Shown one piece after another: positions 8,421-15,809 of a DNA stretch of 19,044 nucleotides (the stretch's first letter is position 1; every line of letters begins with the position of its first letter). The DNA is from CBDUEF01 sp018063485 (GTDB taxonomy: Bacteria; Pseudomonadota; Alphaproteobacteria; Rhodobacterales; Rhodobacteraceae): the NCBI GenBank assembly GCA_037045435.1, contig JBAOID010000015.1, positions 1 to 19,044 on the forward strand. The letters run 5' to 3'. Both the position numbers and the translations under genes were made by a program. A model generated the notes under the pieces. The model saw only the letters and a list, made by a program, of their open reading frames with translations. It did not search any database and had not been told where the DNA came from.

Positions 8421-9229
8421 CAGCCGCCGCTCCCCCTTTTGTCGAGGCAGGCTCGCAAATCGCGACCGACGCAGAGCTTGGGCCGGGTGTCTGGATCGGC
8501 CCTTTTTGCCGCATAGGCCCCGGCGTGGTGCTTGAGGAAGGCGTGCGCCTGACCTCGCATGTCTCGGTCGAGGGTCCGACGCGGATCGGCGCGCATACCC
8601 TTGTGCATCCTTTTGCGGCCCTCGGCGGGCCACCCCAGCACAGTCGCTATCGCGGCGAGGTGACGACGCTGGTGATCGGGGCGCAATGCACCATCCATGA
8701 ACATGTCACGATCCATCGCGGCACACCCTTTGGCCGTGGCCAAACCACGCTCGGGGCGCAGGTTCTGGTCATGGCAGGGGCGCATGTCGGCCATGATTGC
8801 CAGATCGGTGACAACGCTGTGATCGCGGGCCAGTCCGGCCTCGGCGGCCATGTCGAGGTGGGTGCCCACACAATCATCGGGGGCGGGGCGATGGTGCATC
8901 AGTTCTGCCGCATTGGCACGCGTGCCATTGTCGGGGGCGGGGCGGCGGTGGATGCGGATGTGATTCCCTATGGCTCGGCGCTTGGCAACCGCGCACGACT
9001 TGGCGGGCTGAACCTGACAGGGCTGAAACGTGCGGGCCTGCCACGCGCCACCATTCACGCCTTGCGCCACGCCTATACCGGCCTTTTCCTGACCAGCGAC
9101 GGCCTGTTTGCCGATCGGCTCGTCCGGGTGGCCGAGGCTTACGCGGACGTGCCCGAGGTGATGTCGATCATCGCCTTTCTACGGGACGCCGGGCACCGCC
9201 CGGTGCTCGGGGCAAGCAAGGATGGCTGA
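8417..9229 (+). CDS. lpxA: Acyl-ACP--UDP-N-acetylglucosamine O-acyltransferase-like protein (LpxA)
   Basis: An intact 270-residue left-handed beta-helix acyltransferase. LpxA moves a 3-hydroxyacyl chain from acyl carrier protein to position 3 of UDP-GlcNAc, the first step of lipid A synthesis in the cytoplasm. Hexapeptide repeats fill residues 11-185. SVEGPTRIGAHT and HEHVTIHRGTPFGRGQTT are conserved. The catalytic His is His126 in GAHVGHDCQIGD. Gly167 in VHQFCRIGTRA matches the E. coli acyl-length ruler Gly173. The C-terminal helical domain includes LTGLKRAGLPRATIHALRHA. The stop overlaps the lpxD start by eight bases. With a GnnA/GnnB-like pair close by, the real acceptor may be the 3-amino sugar, giving an amide-linked chain as described for Acidithiobacillus. 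The absence of adjacent fabZ is unusual for a housekeeping lpxA. Confidence 0.85.
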   Translation: MTAAAPPFVEAGSQIATDAELGPGVWIGPFCRIGPGVVLEEGVRLTSHVSVEGPTRIGAHTLVHPFAALGGPPQHSRYRGEVTTLVIGAQCTIHEHVTIHRGTPFGRGQTTLGAQVLVMAGAHVGHDCQIGDNAVIAGQSGLGGHVEVGAHTIIGGGAMVHQFCRIGTRAIVGGGAAVDADVIPYGSALGNRARLGGLNLTGLKRAGLPRATIHALRHAYTGLFLTSDGLFADRLVRVAEAYADVPEVMSIIAFLRDAGHRPVLGASKDG

Positions 9230-10259
9230 TCCGCGCTTTTTTACCCCGCCTGCACCACTGACGCTGGCTGAAATCGCGGCGCTGACCGGGGCAACCGTTG
9301 CACCACTTGAAGCCGCGCGGGTGATGCGCGGCGTGGCACCGCTGGAATTGGCCACGACTGATGATGTGTCCTTTATCGTCGGCCCAAAGGCCAGGGGGGC
9401 CGCCGAAACGCGGGCGGGGGCCGTGTTCGTGGCCTCAACCCATACCGCCCTTGTACCCGCTTGCTCCGCATGTCTGATCACCAGCACGCCACAGGTGGCC
9501 TATGCGCGGCTGGCGCGTCATATGCTCCCCGATCCGCTCGCCTCGGGACAGATCGACACTTCGGCCCGCGTCTCGCCGCTGGCCCTGATCGGTGAAGGGG
9601 TGGAGATTGGCGCTTCGGCGGTGGTGGGCGCTGGTGCCGAAATCGGCCCCGGCACGGTCATCGGGCCGGGGGCGGTGGTCGGGCAGGGCGTGGTAATCGG
9701 CCCTTACGGGCGCATCGGCGCCTTGGCAAGCCTGAGCCATGCCATTCTGGGTGCCCATGTCACGCTGCATGCGGGCGTGCGGATCGGCACGGCAGGGTTC
9801 GGATATCTGGCCACAGCCGAAGGGCCCCTGGCCCTGCCACAACTGGGCCGGGTGCTGATCGGCGACCATGTAGAGATCGGGGCCAATACCACCATCGACC
9901 GGGGGGCGGGCGACGATACGGTGATCGGACGCGGCACCAAGATCGACAATCTGGTAATGATCGGCCACAACTGCCGCCTCGGGCAGGGCTGCCTGGTGAT
10001 GGCGCAGGTCGGCCTTGCGGGCAGTGTAACGCTGGAGGATGGCGTGATCCTGGCCGGTCAGGTTGGCGTGGCGGACCATGTCACGATTGGGCGCGGCGCG
10101 ATGGTGGCGGCAAAATCAGGTGTCATGAGGGATATTCCCGCCGGGGCGGTTTTAAGCGGCATACCCGCCCGCGACCACCTGACATACCTGCGCGAAATCA
10201 CGGCGCTGAAGCACCTCGCCCGCAGAAAGGGCGGCATTTCGCAGAGTTCAAAGTCATGA
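9222..10259 (+). CDS. lpxD: UDP-3-acyl-glucosamine N-acyltransferase (LpxD)
   Basis: An intact 345-residue protein. LpxD adds the second 3-hydroxyacyl chain to the 2-amino group of the acylated UDP-sugar. The N-terminal uridine-binding domain (about 10-105) includes MRGVAPLELATTDDVSFI. A hexapeptide beta-helix follows (about 110-325), with RIGTAGFGYL at 188-196 and the catalytic His249 in MIGHNCRLGQG, equivalent to E. coli His239. The tail AGAVLSGIPARDHLTYLREI is typical. It overlaps lpxA by eight bases and so is translated with it. Canonical LpxD needs a 2-amino group freed by LpxC; no lpxC lies here, so the deacetylation must come from elsewhere or from another enzyme. The family call is secure; whether this is the housekeeping or an accessory copy cannot be decided from the window. 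Confidence 0.87.
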   Translation: MADPRFFTPPAPLTLAEIAALTGATVAPLEAARVMRGVAPLELATTDDVSFIVGPKARGAAETRAGAVFVASTHTALVPACSACLITSTPQVAYARLARHMLPDPLASGQIDTSARVSPLALIGEGVEIGASAVVGAGAEIGPGTVIGPGAVVGQGVVIGPYGRIGALASLSHAILGAHVTLHAGVRIGTAGFGYLATAEGPLALPQLGRVLIGDHVEIGANTTIDRGAGDDTVIGRGTKIDNLVMIGHNCRLGQGCLVMAQVGLAGSVTLEDGVILAGQVGVADHVTIGRGAMVAAKSGVMRDIPAGAVLSGIPARDHLTYLREITALKHLARRKGGISQSSKS

Positions 10260-10548
10260 AATGGCTCAGGCCAGACCCGCTGGCTGGCGATCAGGAACGA
10301 TAGAACCGGACCATCGCAGCCAAGGCATCGCGGCATGCGCGCGCAATTCAGTGCCAGGACGGATTGATCATCCGGCCAAGAACGAGACGGTTGCAGCGCT
10401 TGTCTCGACGTCTATCCCTGGAAGGGCCATTTTCGAAATCGAAAGGGCGCTCTCTTTGTCAGCATCAGGCAATCTCAAACAGCACCAGCGCCAGATTCCG
10501 TCGCCCGTCCCACTTGCACCAAAGCTGCGTTGCTCAAAAAAAATGCGC
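10260..10548 (+). other. Non-coding gap between lpxD and the amiC promoter
   Basis: About 290 bases with no supported gene. A 15-codon frame, MKWLRPDPLAGDQER, overlaps the lpxD stop in an ATGA arrangement (ATG 10256) but ends at once. Later open frames are arginine- and serine-rich with no family features. It might be a decayed downstream gene. I found no clear terminator for lpxD. Confidence 0.4.
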
Positions 10549-10576
10549 TTGACCCGTCAAATCGCCGCGTTAAGTT
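10549..10576 (+). promoter_or_regulatory. Probable promoter of the amide operon
   Basis: TTGACC (10549-10554, 5 of 6 to consensus), a 16-base spacer, then TAAGTT (10571-10576). The start point would be near 10583. It is the best-looking -35 upstream of amiC and lies before a terminator-like hairpin, as expected for antitermination control. Confidence 0.42.
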
Positions 10577-10580
10577 GACA

Positions 10581-10606
10581 GCCACAATGGCGAAGAGCCA
10601 GATGGC
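10581..10606 (+). repeat. Alternating GCCA/TGGC leader elements
   Basis: Four short complementary blocks alternate in the leader: GCCA 10581-10584, TGGC 10588-10591, GCCA 10597-10600 and TGGC 10603-10606. Neighbouring blocks can pair in mutually exclusive ways, for example TGGC-GAAGA-GCCA at 10588-10600. The elements lie just upstream of the terminator hairpin and could form the first stem of an ANTAR target, though I do not see a perfect hexaloop with A1 and G4. Confidence 0.3.
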
Positions 10607-10618
10607 AAACAGGCCCTG

Positions 10619-10660
10619 AATGCGGACAAAATGTCCCGCATTTGGGGTTTTTTTATTTTT
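10619..10660 (+). terminator. Leader intrinsic terminator, probable AmiR antitermination site
   Basis: AATGCGGACA (10619-10628) pairs with TGTCCCGCATT (10632-10642) over a three-base AAA loop, with one bulged C. GGGG and then seven T, one A and five T follow at 10648-10660. It lies between the promoter and amiC, with an ANTAR regulator encoded downstream. In the Pseudomonas amidase operon AmiR acts on exactly such a leader terminator. The GGGG between stem and T-tract weakens it somewhat. Confidence 0.55.
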
Positions 10661-10669
10661 GGGTGCAGC

Positions 10670-11746
10670 TTGGGCGCGAAACGGCCAATCAAACTTGGGG
10701 TGTTGTATTCGCGCCGTGGCGATTACGCGATGCTGTCCAATGCCAGCCGCGCCGGAGTGGTCGCCGCGATTGCCGCCGTCAATGCCGATCCCGCACTTGA
10801 TCTGTGCTTTGAGCCGATCGAGCGGGATCCAAAGGGCAATACCGACGCCTATGGCCCACTGTGCAATGACCTGTTGTCATGTGGCGCGCATCATATTGTC
10901 GGCTGTGTGACCTCATGGAGCCGAAAGGAGGTCATCCCGATCCTGGATCGCAATGGCGGAACGCTGTGGTATCCTTTGCCCTATGAAGGGTTTGAGGCCT
11001 CGGACCACGTGGTTTATACCCATGCCTGTCCTAACCAGCATCTGTTGCCGCTGATGGATTGGGCGCTGCCCTTATATGGAGCGCGGGGTTTTCTTACCGG
11101 ATCGAATTATATCTGGGGCTGGGAGATGAACCGACTGGCGCGTGAGGGCATCCATGCGGCGCAGGGCGAGGTTCTGGGCGAACGCTACCTGCCCTTGGGG
11201 GCGCAAGATGTGGGGCGGATCGTGCGGGCCATTCAGTACAGCCGTCCGAATTTCGTCCTGAACAATCTGGTTGGCACCTCATCTTACAGCTTTCTTCTGG
11301 CGATGCACGAATTGGCCCGACATGATCCAGCCTTTGCACCCGAGCGGTGCCCGATCCTGTCGTGCAACCTGACCGAAGCCGAGTTGCCGGCACTGGGAGC
11401 CGCTGCCGAGGGGCTGGTTTCCGCAGGGCCGTATTTCCGCCCCGCGACCGGGGGCGAATTTGCGTCTTCGATCGAGGCGGCGGCATTTACGGCTGTGCGC
11501 GAGTTGGCGCGGCTGTTGCATCGGCGGCCAGAAGCGGAAACCGCAAGTCTGGCGACGCTGCTTGAGGGCGATTGCGCCGGGGGCATGATCAATCACCACA
11601 CCCATCATCTTGCGTTGCCTGTGCAAATTGCGCAGGTTAGAGACGGGGTGTTTCGCGCGATGAAGTCCCTGCCCGTTGTCGCAGCCGACCCCTATCTGAC
11701 CCAAACCCGCCCTGCCCCATTGCGCCAATTGCGGGTAGTGTCATGA
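10670..11746 (+). CDS. amiC: AmiC-type amide-sensing regulator (periplasmic-binding-protein fold)
   Basis: A type I binding-protein-fold cytoplasmic sensor like Pseudomonas AmiC, which binds small amides and holds AmiR inactive when no inducer is present. Close matches to AmiC are KLGVLYSRRGDYAML at the N-terminus, HIVGCVTSWSRKEVIPIL, YPLPYEGFE with the ligand-pocket Tyr and Pro, FLTGSNYIWGWEMNRLA, VLNNLVGTSSYSF and NHHTHHLALPVQIAQV. It has no credible signal peptide. The frame is also open upstream to ATG 10631, but that start sits inside the terminator loop and would code across the T-tract, so I prefer TTG 10670 (about 358 residues). A weak GGGTG precedes it. The stop overlaps the amiR ATG (ATGA at 11743-11746), the usual amiC-amiR coupling. 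The ligand is probably a short-chain amide, given the formamidase downstream. Confidence 0.82.
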   Translation: MGAKRPIKLGVLYSRRGDYAMLSNASRAGVVAAIAAVNADPALDLCFEPIERDPKGNTDAYGPLCNDLLSCGAHHIVGCVTSWSRKEVIPILDRNGGTLWYPLPYEGFEASDHVVYTHACPNQHLLPLMDWALPLYGARGFLTGSNYIWGWEMNRLAREGIHAAQGEVLGERYLPLGAQDVGRIVRAIQYSRPNFVLNNLVGTSSYSFLLAMHELARHDPAFAPERCPILSCNLTEAELPALGAAAEGLVSAGPYFRPATGGEFASSIEAAAFTAVRELARLLHRRPEAETASLATLLEGDCAGGMINHHTHHLALPVQIAQVRDGVFRAMKSLPVVAADPYLTQTRPAPLRQLRVVS

Positions 11747-12354
11747 GGCATCCGATCCGTATCCAGAATCTGGGCGGTGCGGTGGCGGTGATCTTGCATC
11801 GCCCGCACCCGACCGTGCAGGCGCTTGAACGCCAGTTACGCGCCATCGGTCTGCAAGTGGTCGAGGTCTGGCCAGAACTTGGCCCCGAGGCCCTTGGCGC
11901 GGATTTCGTGTTTTTTGACGCCGATATGGGCCATGATGAACAATTTTCATGGGAGCCTGGGCAAAGCCCGATGCCGATGATCGCGCTGATCGGCTCCGAA
12001 GCTCCGGGGCGGATTGAATGGTCATTGCGTGCGGGGGCCCATGCGCAACTGCTCAAACCCGTTGGCGACAGTGGGGCCTATTCGACCCTGCTCATCGCGC
12101 GCCAGGCCTTCGACGCACAGCGCGCGCAAGGAGTGGAAATCGCCGATCTGCGGCGACGTCTGGACAAGCGCCGGACAGTTGTGCGCGCGATTGCCCTGCT
12201 GATCGCACATGGGGCCAAGGACGATGCTGTCGCCTATGGCCAGTTGCGGCAGATGGCGATGGCGTGGCGCGTCAGCTTTGAAGAGGCGGCAACCAGAATC
12301 GTGGCGCAGATGACGTCAGGACAGGACAGTGATGACCGGCGCGACCGTGGATAG
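11743..12354 (+). CDS. amiR: AmiR-type ANTAR-domain transcription antiterminator
   Basis: A 203-residue RNA-binding antiterminator: a receiver-like domain (about 12-125), a coiled-coil linker (about 125-145) and an ANTAR domain (about 136-190) containing LRQMAMAWRVSFEEAATRIV. It should bind the nascent leader RNA and prevent termination upstream of amiC. Pseudomonas AmiR has a pseudo-receiver without a phosphorylation site. Here FFDADMG puts Asp59 at the usual acceptor position and LLKPVG gives Lys105, but the N-terminal acidic pair is absent, so phosphorylation is doubtful. It overlaps amiC by four bases and the permease gene by about 25 bases. Control is expected through AmiC binding rather than a kinase. 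Confidence 0.82.
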   Translation: MRHPIRIQNLGGAVAVILHRPHPTVQALERQLRAIGLQVVEVWPELGPEALGADFVFFDADMGHDEQFSWEPGQSPMPMIALIGSEAPGRIEWSLRAGAHAQLLKPVGDSGAYSTLLIARQAFDAQRAQGVEIADLRRRLDKRRTVVRAIALLIAHGAKDDAVAYGQLRQMAMAWRVSFEEAATRIVAQMTSGQDSDDRRDRG

Positions 12355-13222
12355 GCCCCAAACCGCGCCAGCAAGCGCGCTGCGCCGGTTGCTGCGCCGC
12401 AAACTGGCTTTGCTGGGGCTGGCGTTGATCGTGATGGTGGTTGGGGCGGCGGTGTTTGCGCCCTTGCTTGCGCCCTTTGCGCCCGATGACCAGATGTTCG
12501 ACGGGCTGACACTGGAGGGCTCTCCGCTGCCTCCCGACGCGCGCTTCTTGTTAGGCACCGATCTTTTGGGCCGCGATTTGCTCAGCCGCATCCTTTACGG
12601 CGCGCAAACCTCGTTGATCATCGGAGTGGTGGCCAATGGCCTGGCGCTGTTGATCGGCACGTTTGTCGGCATCACGGCAGGATATTTCCGTGGCTGGGCC
12701 GGCGCGGTGCTGATGCGCTTTACCGATCTGATGATGGCATTTCCGGCGCTGCTGCTGGCGATTTGTCTGGCGGCGATCTTCAAGCCGTCACTCTGGATCG
12801 TGGCGCATGGTGATTGCGTTGGTGAACTGGGTGCAGACGGCGCGGGTGATCTATACCGAAACCACCTCGCTTGCGACGCGCGATTTCATTGCCGCCGAGC
12901 GCACGCTTGGGCGCAGGCACCTGGCGCATCCTCTTTCGCCATATCCTGCCGCATCTGCTGCCGACGATCATCGTCTGGGGAACCTTGGGGATATCAACCA
13001 CGGTGCTGCTGGAGGCCACGCTGTAGTTTTCTGGGGGTGGGAGTGCAGCCGCCAACGCCAAGCTGGGGCAATATCATCTTTGAGAACCAGACCTATTTCC
13101 AATCGGCGCCTTGGCTGGTGTTCATTCCGGGGGCTGCGATCATCCTTTTGGCGCTGGCATTCAATCTGGTCGGTGACGCGCTGCGCGATGTGCTGGACCC
13201 AACGCAGCGGGGGCGAGACTGA
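12332..13222 (+). CDS. DppC/OppC-type ABC transporter permease (frameshifted)
   Basis: An inner-membrane permease of the peptide/nickel ABC family. The start MTGATVDRPQTAPASALRRL (ATG 12332, or GTG 12329) overlaps amiR. The family signature FLLGTDLLGRDLLSRILYGA follows the first membrane segment. The EAA loop reads TRDFIAAERTLGAGTWRILF. The C-terminal SFLGVGVQPPTPSWGNII and NLVGDALRDVLDPTQRGRD are diagnostic of DppC/OppC. At least three frame corrections are needed, near 12800, 12910 and 13025; at the last, an extra T turns TLSFLG into a stop. The reconstructed length of about 295 residues is normal. It is followed directly by the DppB partner (TGATG junction), the reverse of the usual B-then-C order. 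Confidence 0.78.
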   Translation: MTGATVDRPQTAPASALRRLLRRKLALLGLALIVMVVGAAVFAPLLAPFAPDDQMFDGLTLEGSPLPPDARFLLGTDLLGRDLLSRILYGAQTSLIIGVVANGLALLIGTFVGITAGYFRGWAGAVLMRFTDLMMAFPALLLAICLAAIFKPSLWIVAHGDCVGELGADGAGDLYRNHLACDARFHCRRAHAWAQAPGASSFAISCRICCRRSSSGEPWGYQPRCCWRPRCSFLGVGVQPPTPSWGNIIFENQTYFQSAPWLVFIPGAAIILLALAFNLVGDALRDVLDPTQRGRD

Positions 13223-14148
13223 TGGCCGCCTACCTGATCCGCCGTCTGCTGCAATCGGTGCTGATCCTGCTGGGCGTCAGTTTCATCACCTATGTGCTGC
13301 TGTTATGTGCTGCCCGCCGATCCGGTGCGCCAGATCGCTGGCCGCTCGGCCACGGCGGCGACGGTCGAGAACATCCGGCGCGAACTGGGCTCTGGATCAG
13401 CCCTTTGTCGTGCAATACGGCCGCTACCTGTGCGGGGCTGATTCACGGCGATCTGGGCCGCAGCTATTTGCAGAAAAGCCAGGTTGCCGAGTTGATCGCC
13501 GCCGCGCCTGCCCGCAACGCTTGCTGCTGATGCTGGGCGCGATTGTCTGCGAGTTGGTGATCGGGCTGGGTTTCGGGATTCTGGCGGCGCTGCGGCGTGG
13601 GTACGATGGTGGATCAGGCGCTGATGATGACCTCTTTCGTCACGGTTTCCGCCCCGCAATTCGTGGTCAGCCTGCTTTTGCTTTACGTCTTTGCTGTCAA
13701 GCTGAGTTGGTTTCCAATCGGCGGCTACGGGACGTTTGCGCATCTGGTGCTGCCAGCGCTGACTTTGGGCATCCTCGGCTCGGGCTGGTATAGCCGCATG
13801 ATGCGCTCGTCGATGATCGAGGTCTTGCGCGCCGATTTCATCCGCACCGCACGGGCCAAGGGGCTGAGCCGCGCCAGGGTGGTGCTGGGCCATGCGCTGC
13901 CCAACGCCATCCTGCCGATTATCGCGATGATCGGTATCGACATCGGGATTTTCATGGGCGGCATCGTTGTTGTCGAAAGCGTGTTCGGCTGGCCCGGCAT
14001 CGGCCAACTGGCCTGGCAGGCCATTCAGCGTGTCGATATCCCGATCATCATGGGTGTCACGCTGGTATCGGCGCTTGCCATCGTTCTGGGCAACCTTCTG
14101 GCCGATCTGGTTGCCCCCTTTATCGACCCCAGAATCAAACTGAAATGA
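13222..14148 (+). CDS. DppB/OppB-type ABC transporter permease (frameshifted)
   Basis: The second permease, partner of the preceding gene. MAAYLIRRLLQSVLILLGVS is the classic DppB start, followed by SFITYVLL. The family continues in other frames as TVENIRRELGLDQPFVVQYG, LIHGDLGRSYLQK and LLLMLGAIVCELVIGLGFGI. From about 13595 the frame is intact: MVDQALMMTSFVTVSAPQFV, the EAA loop ADFIRTARAKGLSRARVVLG and the end AIQRVDIPIIMGVTLVSALA. It stops at TGA 14146-14148. At least four frameshifts occur before 13600 (near 13305, 13390, 13425 and 13515-13600). The expected length is about 307 residues. The substrate is set by the binding protein that follows, 33 bases downstream. Confidence 0.78.
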
Positions 14149-14181
14149 TCAACATTGAAATAACCAACGGGAGAGAGACAA

Positions 14182-15809
14182 ATGAAGAAACTGCTTGCCA
14201 CCACCGCCGTCATGCTGGCACTGAGCCTGCCCGCCATTGCCCAAGACTATACCCCCGATCCCGGCGGCCAAGCCGGGTGGCTCTATCGTGATCACCTACA
14301 AGGACGATGTGGCCACACTCGACCCGGCCATCGGCTATGACTGGCAGAACTGGTCGATGATCAAGTCGATCTTTGACAGCCTGATGGACTATGTCCCCGG
14401 CACCACCACGCTGCGCCCCGGTCTGGCTGAAAGCTATGAGATTTCGCCCGACGGTCTGGAATATATCTTCCATCTGCGCAAGGGCGTGAAATTCCACAAC
14501 GGCCGCGAAATGACAGCGCAGGATGTCAAATACTCGCTGGACCGCGTGACCAATCCGGCCACGCAATCACCGGGTGCGGGTTTCTTTGGCTCGATCGCAG
14601 GCTTCGATGCGGCGGGGGATGCCGGGCTTTCGGGCGTGGCAGGTTGTCGATCCGCTGACGGTGAAAATCACTTTGACCCGACCCGGATGCAACCTTTCTG
14701 CATGTGATGGCGATCAATTTTTCGTCCGTCGTCCCGAAAGAGGCGGTCGAAGAGTTTGGCGCCGATTTCGGCAAACACCCGGTAGGGACCGGTGCCTACA
14801 AGATGACGGAATGGACGCTTGGGGCAGCGGCTGGTCTTCGACAAGAACCCCGATTACTGGATGGCAGGCGTGCCCTATCTGGACCAGATCGTGTTTGAGG
14901 TCGGCCAAGAGCCTGTCGTGGCCCTGTTGCGCCTGCAAAAGGGCGAGGTTGACGTGCCCGGCGATGGCATTCCGCCCGCCAAATTCACCGAAGTGATGGG
15001 CGATCCGGCGCAGGCGGCGCGGGTCGTTCAGGGCGGGCAATTGCACACCGGCTATATCACGCTGAACGTGACTATCGCCGCCCTTTGATAAGGTCGGAGG
15101 TGCGTCAAGGCGGTGAACATGGCGATCAACAAGGACCGCGATGGTGCAGATCATCAACGGGCGCGCGGTGCCTGCGAACCAACCGCTGCCGCCGTCGATG
15201 CCCGGCTATACCGAAGGCTATGCGAAGGCTATGCCTATGATGTTGAGGGCGCGAAAGAGCTCTTGGCCGATGCGCGGGCTTGGCCGATGGCTTCGAGACC
15301 GACCTCTACGTCATGAACACCGACCCGAACCCGCGGATCGCCCAAGCGATCCAGCAGGATCTGGCGGCGATCGGGATCAAGGCCAATATCCAAAGCCTGG
15401 CCCAGGCCAATGTGATCGAGGCGGGTGGTGCAGGCACAGCGCCGATGATCTGGTCGGGCGGCATGGGCATGGATCGCGGACTTCCCCGATCCGTCAAACT
15501 TCTACGGCCCGATCCTCGGGCTGTGCGGGTGCCGAAGCAGGCGGCTGGAACTGGTCGAAATACTGCAACAAGGATCTGGATGCGATGGCGGTGACTGCCG
15601 ACAGCATGTTCGATCCGGCCAAATCGGCCGAGCGTCTGGCAATGTGGTCGGACGTCTACATGGGCGTGATGAAAGACGCGCCTTGGGTGCCGGTGTTCAA
15701 CGAGGAACGCTACACGATGAAATCGGAACGCATGGGCGGCGAGGATGCGCTTTACGTCGATCCGGTGTCGATCCCGGTCAACTATGACTACGTCTGGGTG
15801 AAACAGTAA
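14182..15809 (+). CDS. SBP_bac_5 ABC transporter substrate-binding protein (frameshifted)
   Basis: A periplasmic solute-binding protein of the peptide/nickel family. The signal peptide is MKKLLATTAVMLALSLPAIA, cut before QDYTP, with GGGAGAG upstream as a good Shine-Dalgarno. The mature part, followed across frames, shows GSIVITYKDDVATLDPAIGY, GLAESYEISPDGLEYIFHLR, KGVKFHNGREMTAQDVKYSL, VGTGAYKMTEW, LVFDKNPDYWMAGVPYLDQI, RQAVNMAINKDR, DVEGAKELLADAG and the tail PVNYDYVWVKQ, all in the expected SBP_bac_5 order. The reconstructed length of about 540 residues is normal. At least eight frame changes occur, including near 14260, 14636, 14685, 14825, 15075, 15140, 15225, 15285 and 15470-15530. The stop overlaps the formamidase ATG (TAATG). 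It probably binds an amide-bearing small molecule, since the downstream enzyme is a formamidase. Confidence 0.8.

Noticed and set aside
8171..9070. A 299-codon minus-strand frame opposite lpxA
   Set aside because: The plus-strand LpxA match is complete, with its catalytic residues. The antisense frame is His/Arg/Gly-rich and is a mirror of the hexapeptide repeats.
9222..10259. Long internal repeats in lpxD
   Set aside because: The imperfect GG/GC-rich periodicity reflects the hexapeptide (I-G-x-G-x-x) fold, not a DNA repeat element.
10261..10578. A 105-codon frame between lpxD and amiC
   Set aside because: No recognisable family, and it runs through the likely amiC promoter. Composition does not look like the neighbouring genes.
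10631..10669. Upstream in-frame ATG extension of amiC
   Set aside because: The start codon would lie in the loop of the leader terminator and the first residues would be coded by the T-tract. No Shine-Dalgarno precedes it. The FFIFGC stretch resembling a lipobox is a by-product of this.
13222..14148. Reversed dppC-dppB order as a sign of rearrangement
   Set aside because: Both permeases are tightly joined (TGATG) and flanked by consistent overlaps. C-before-B order does occur in this transporter family, so it is not treated as a finding.
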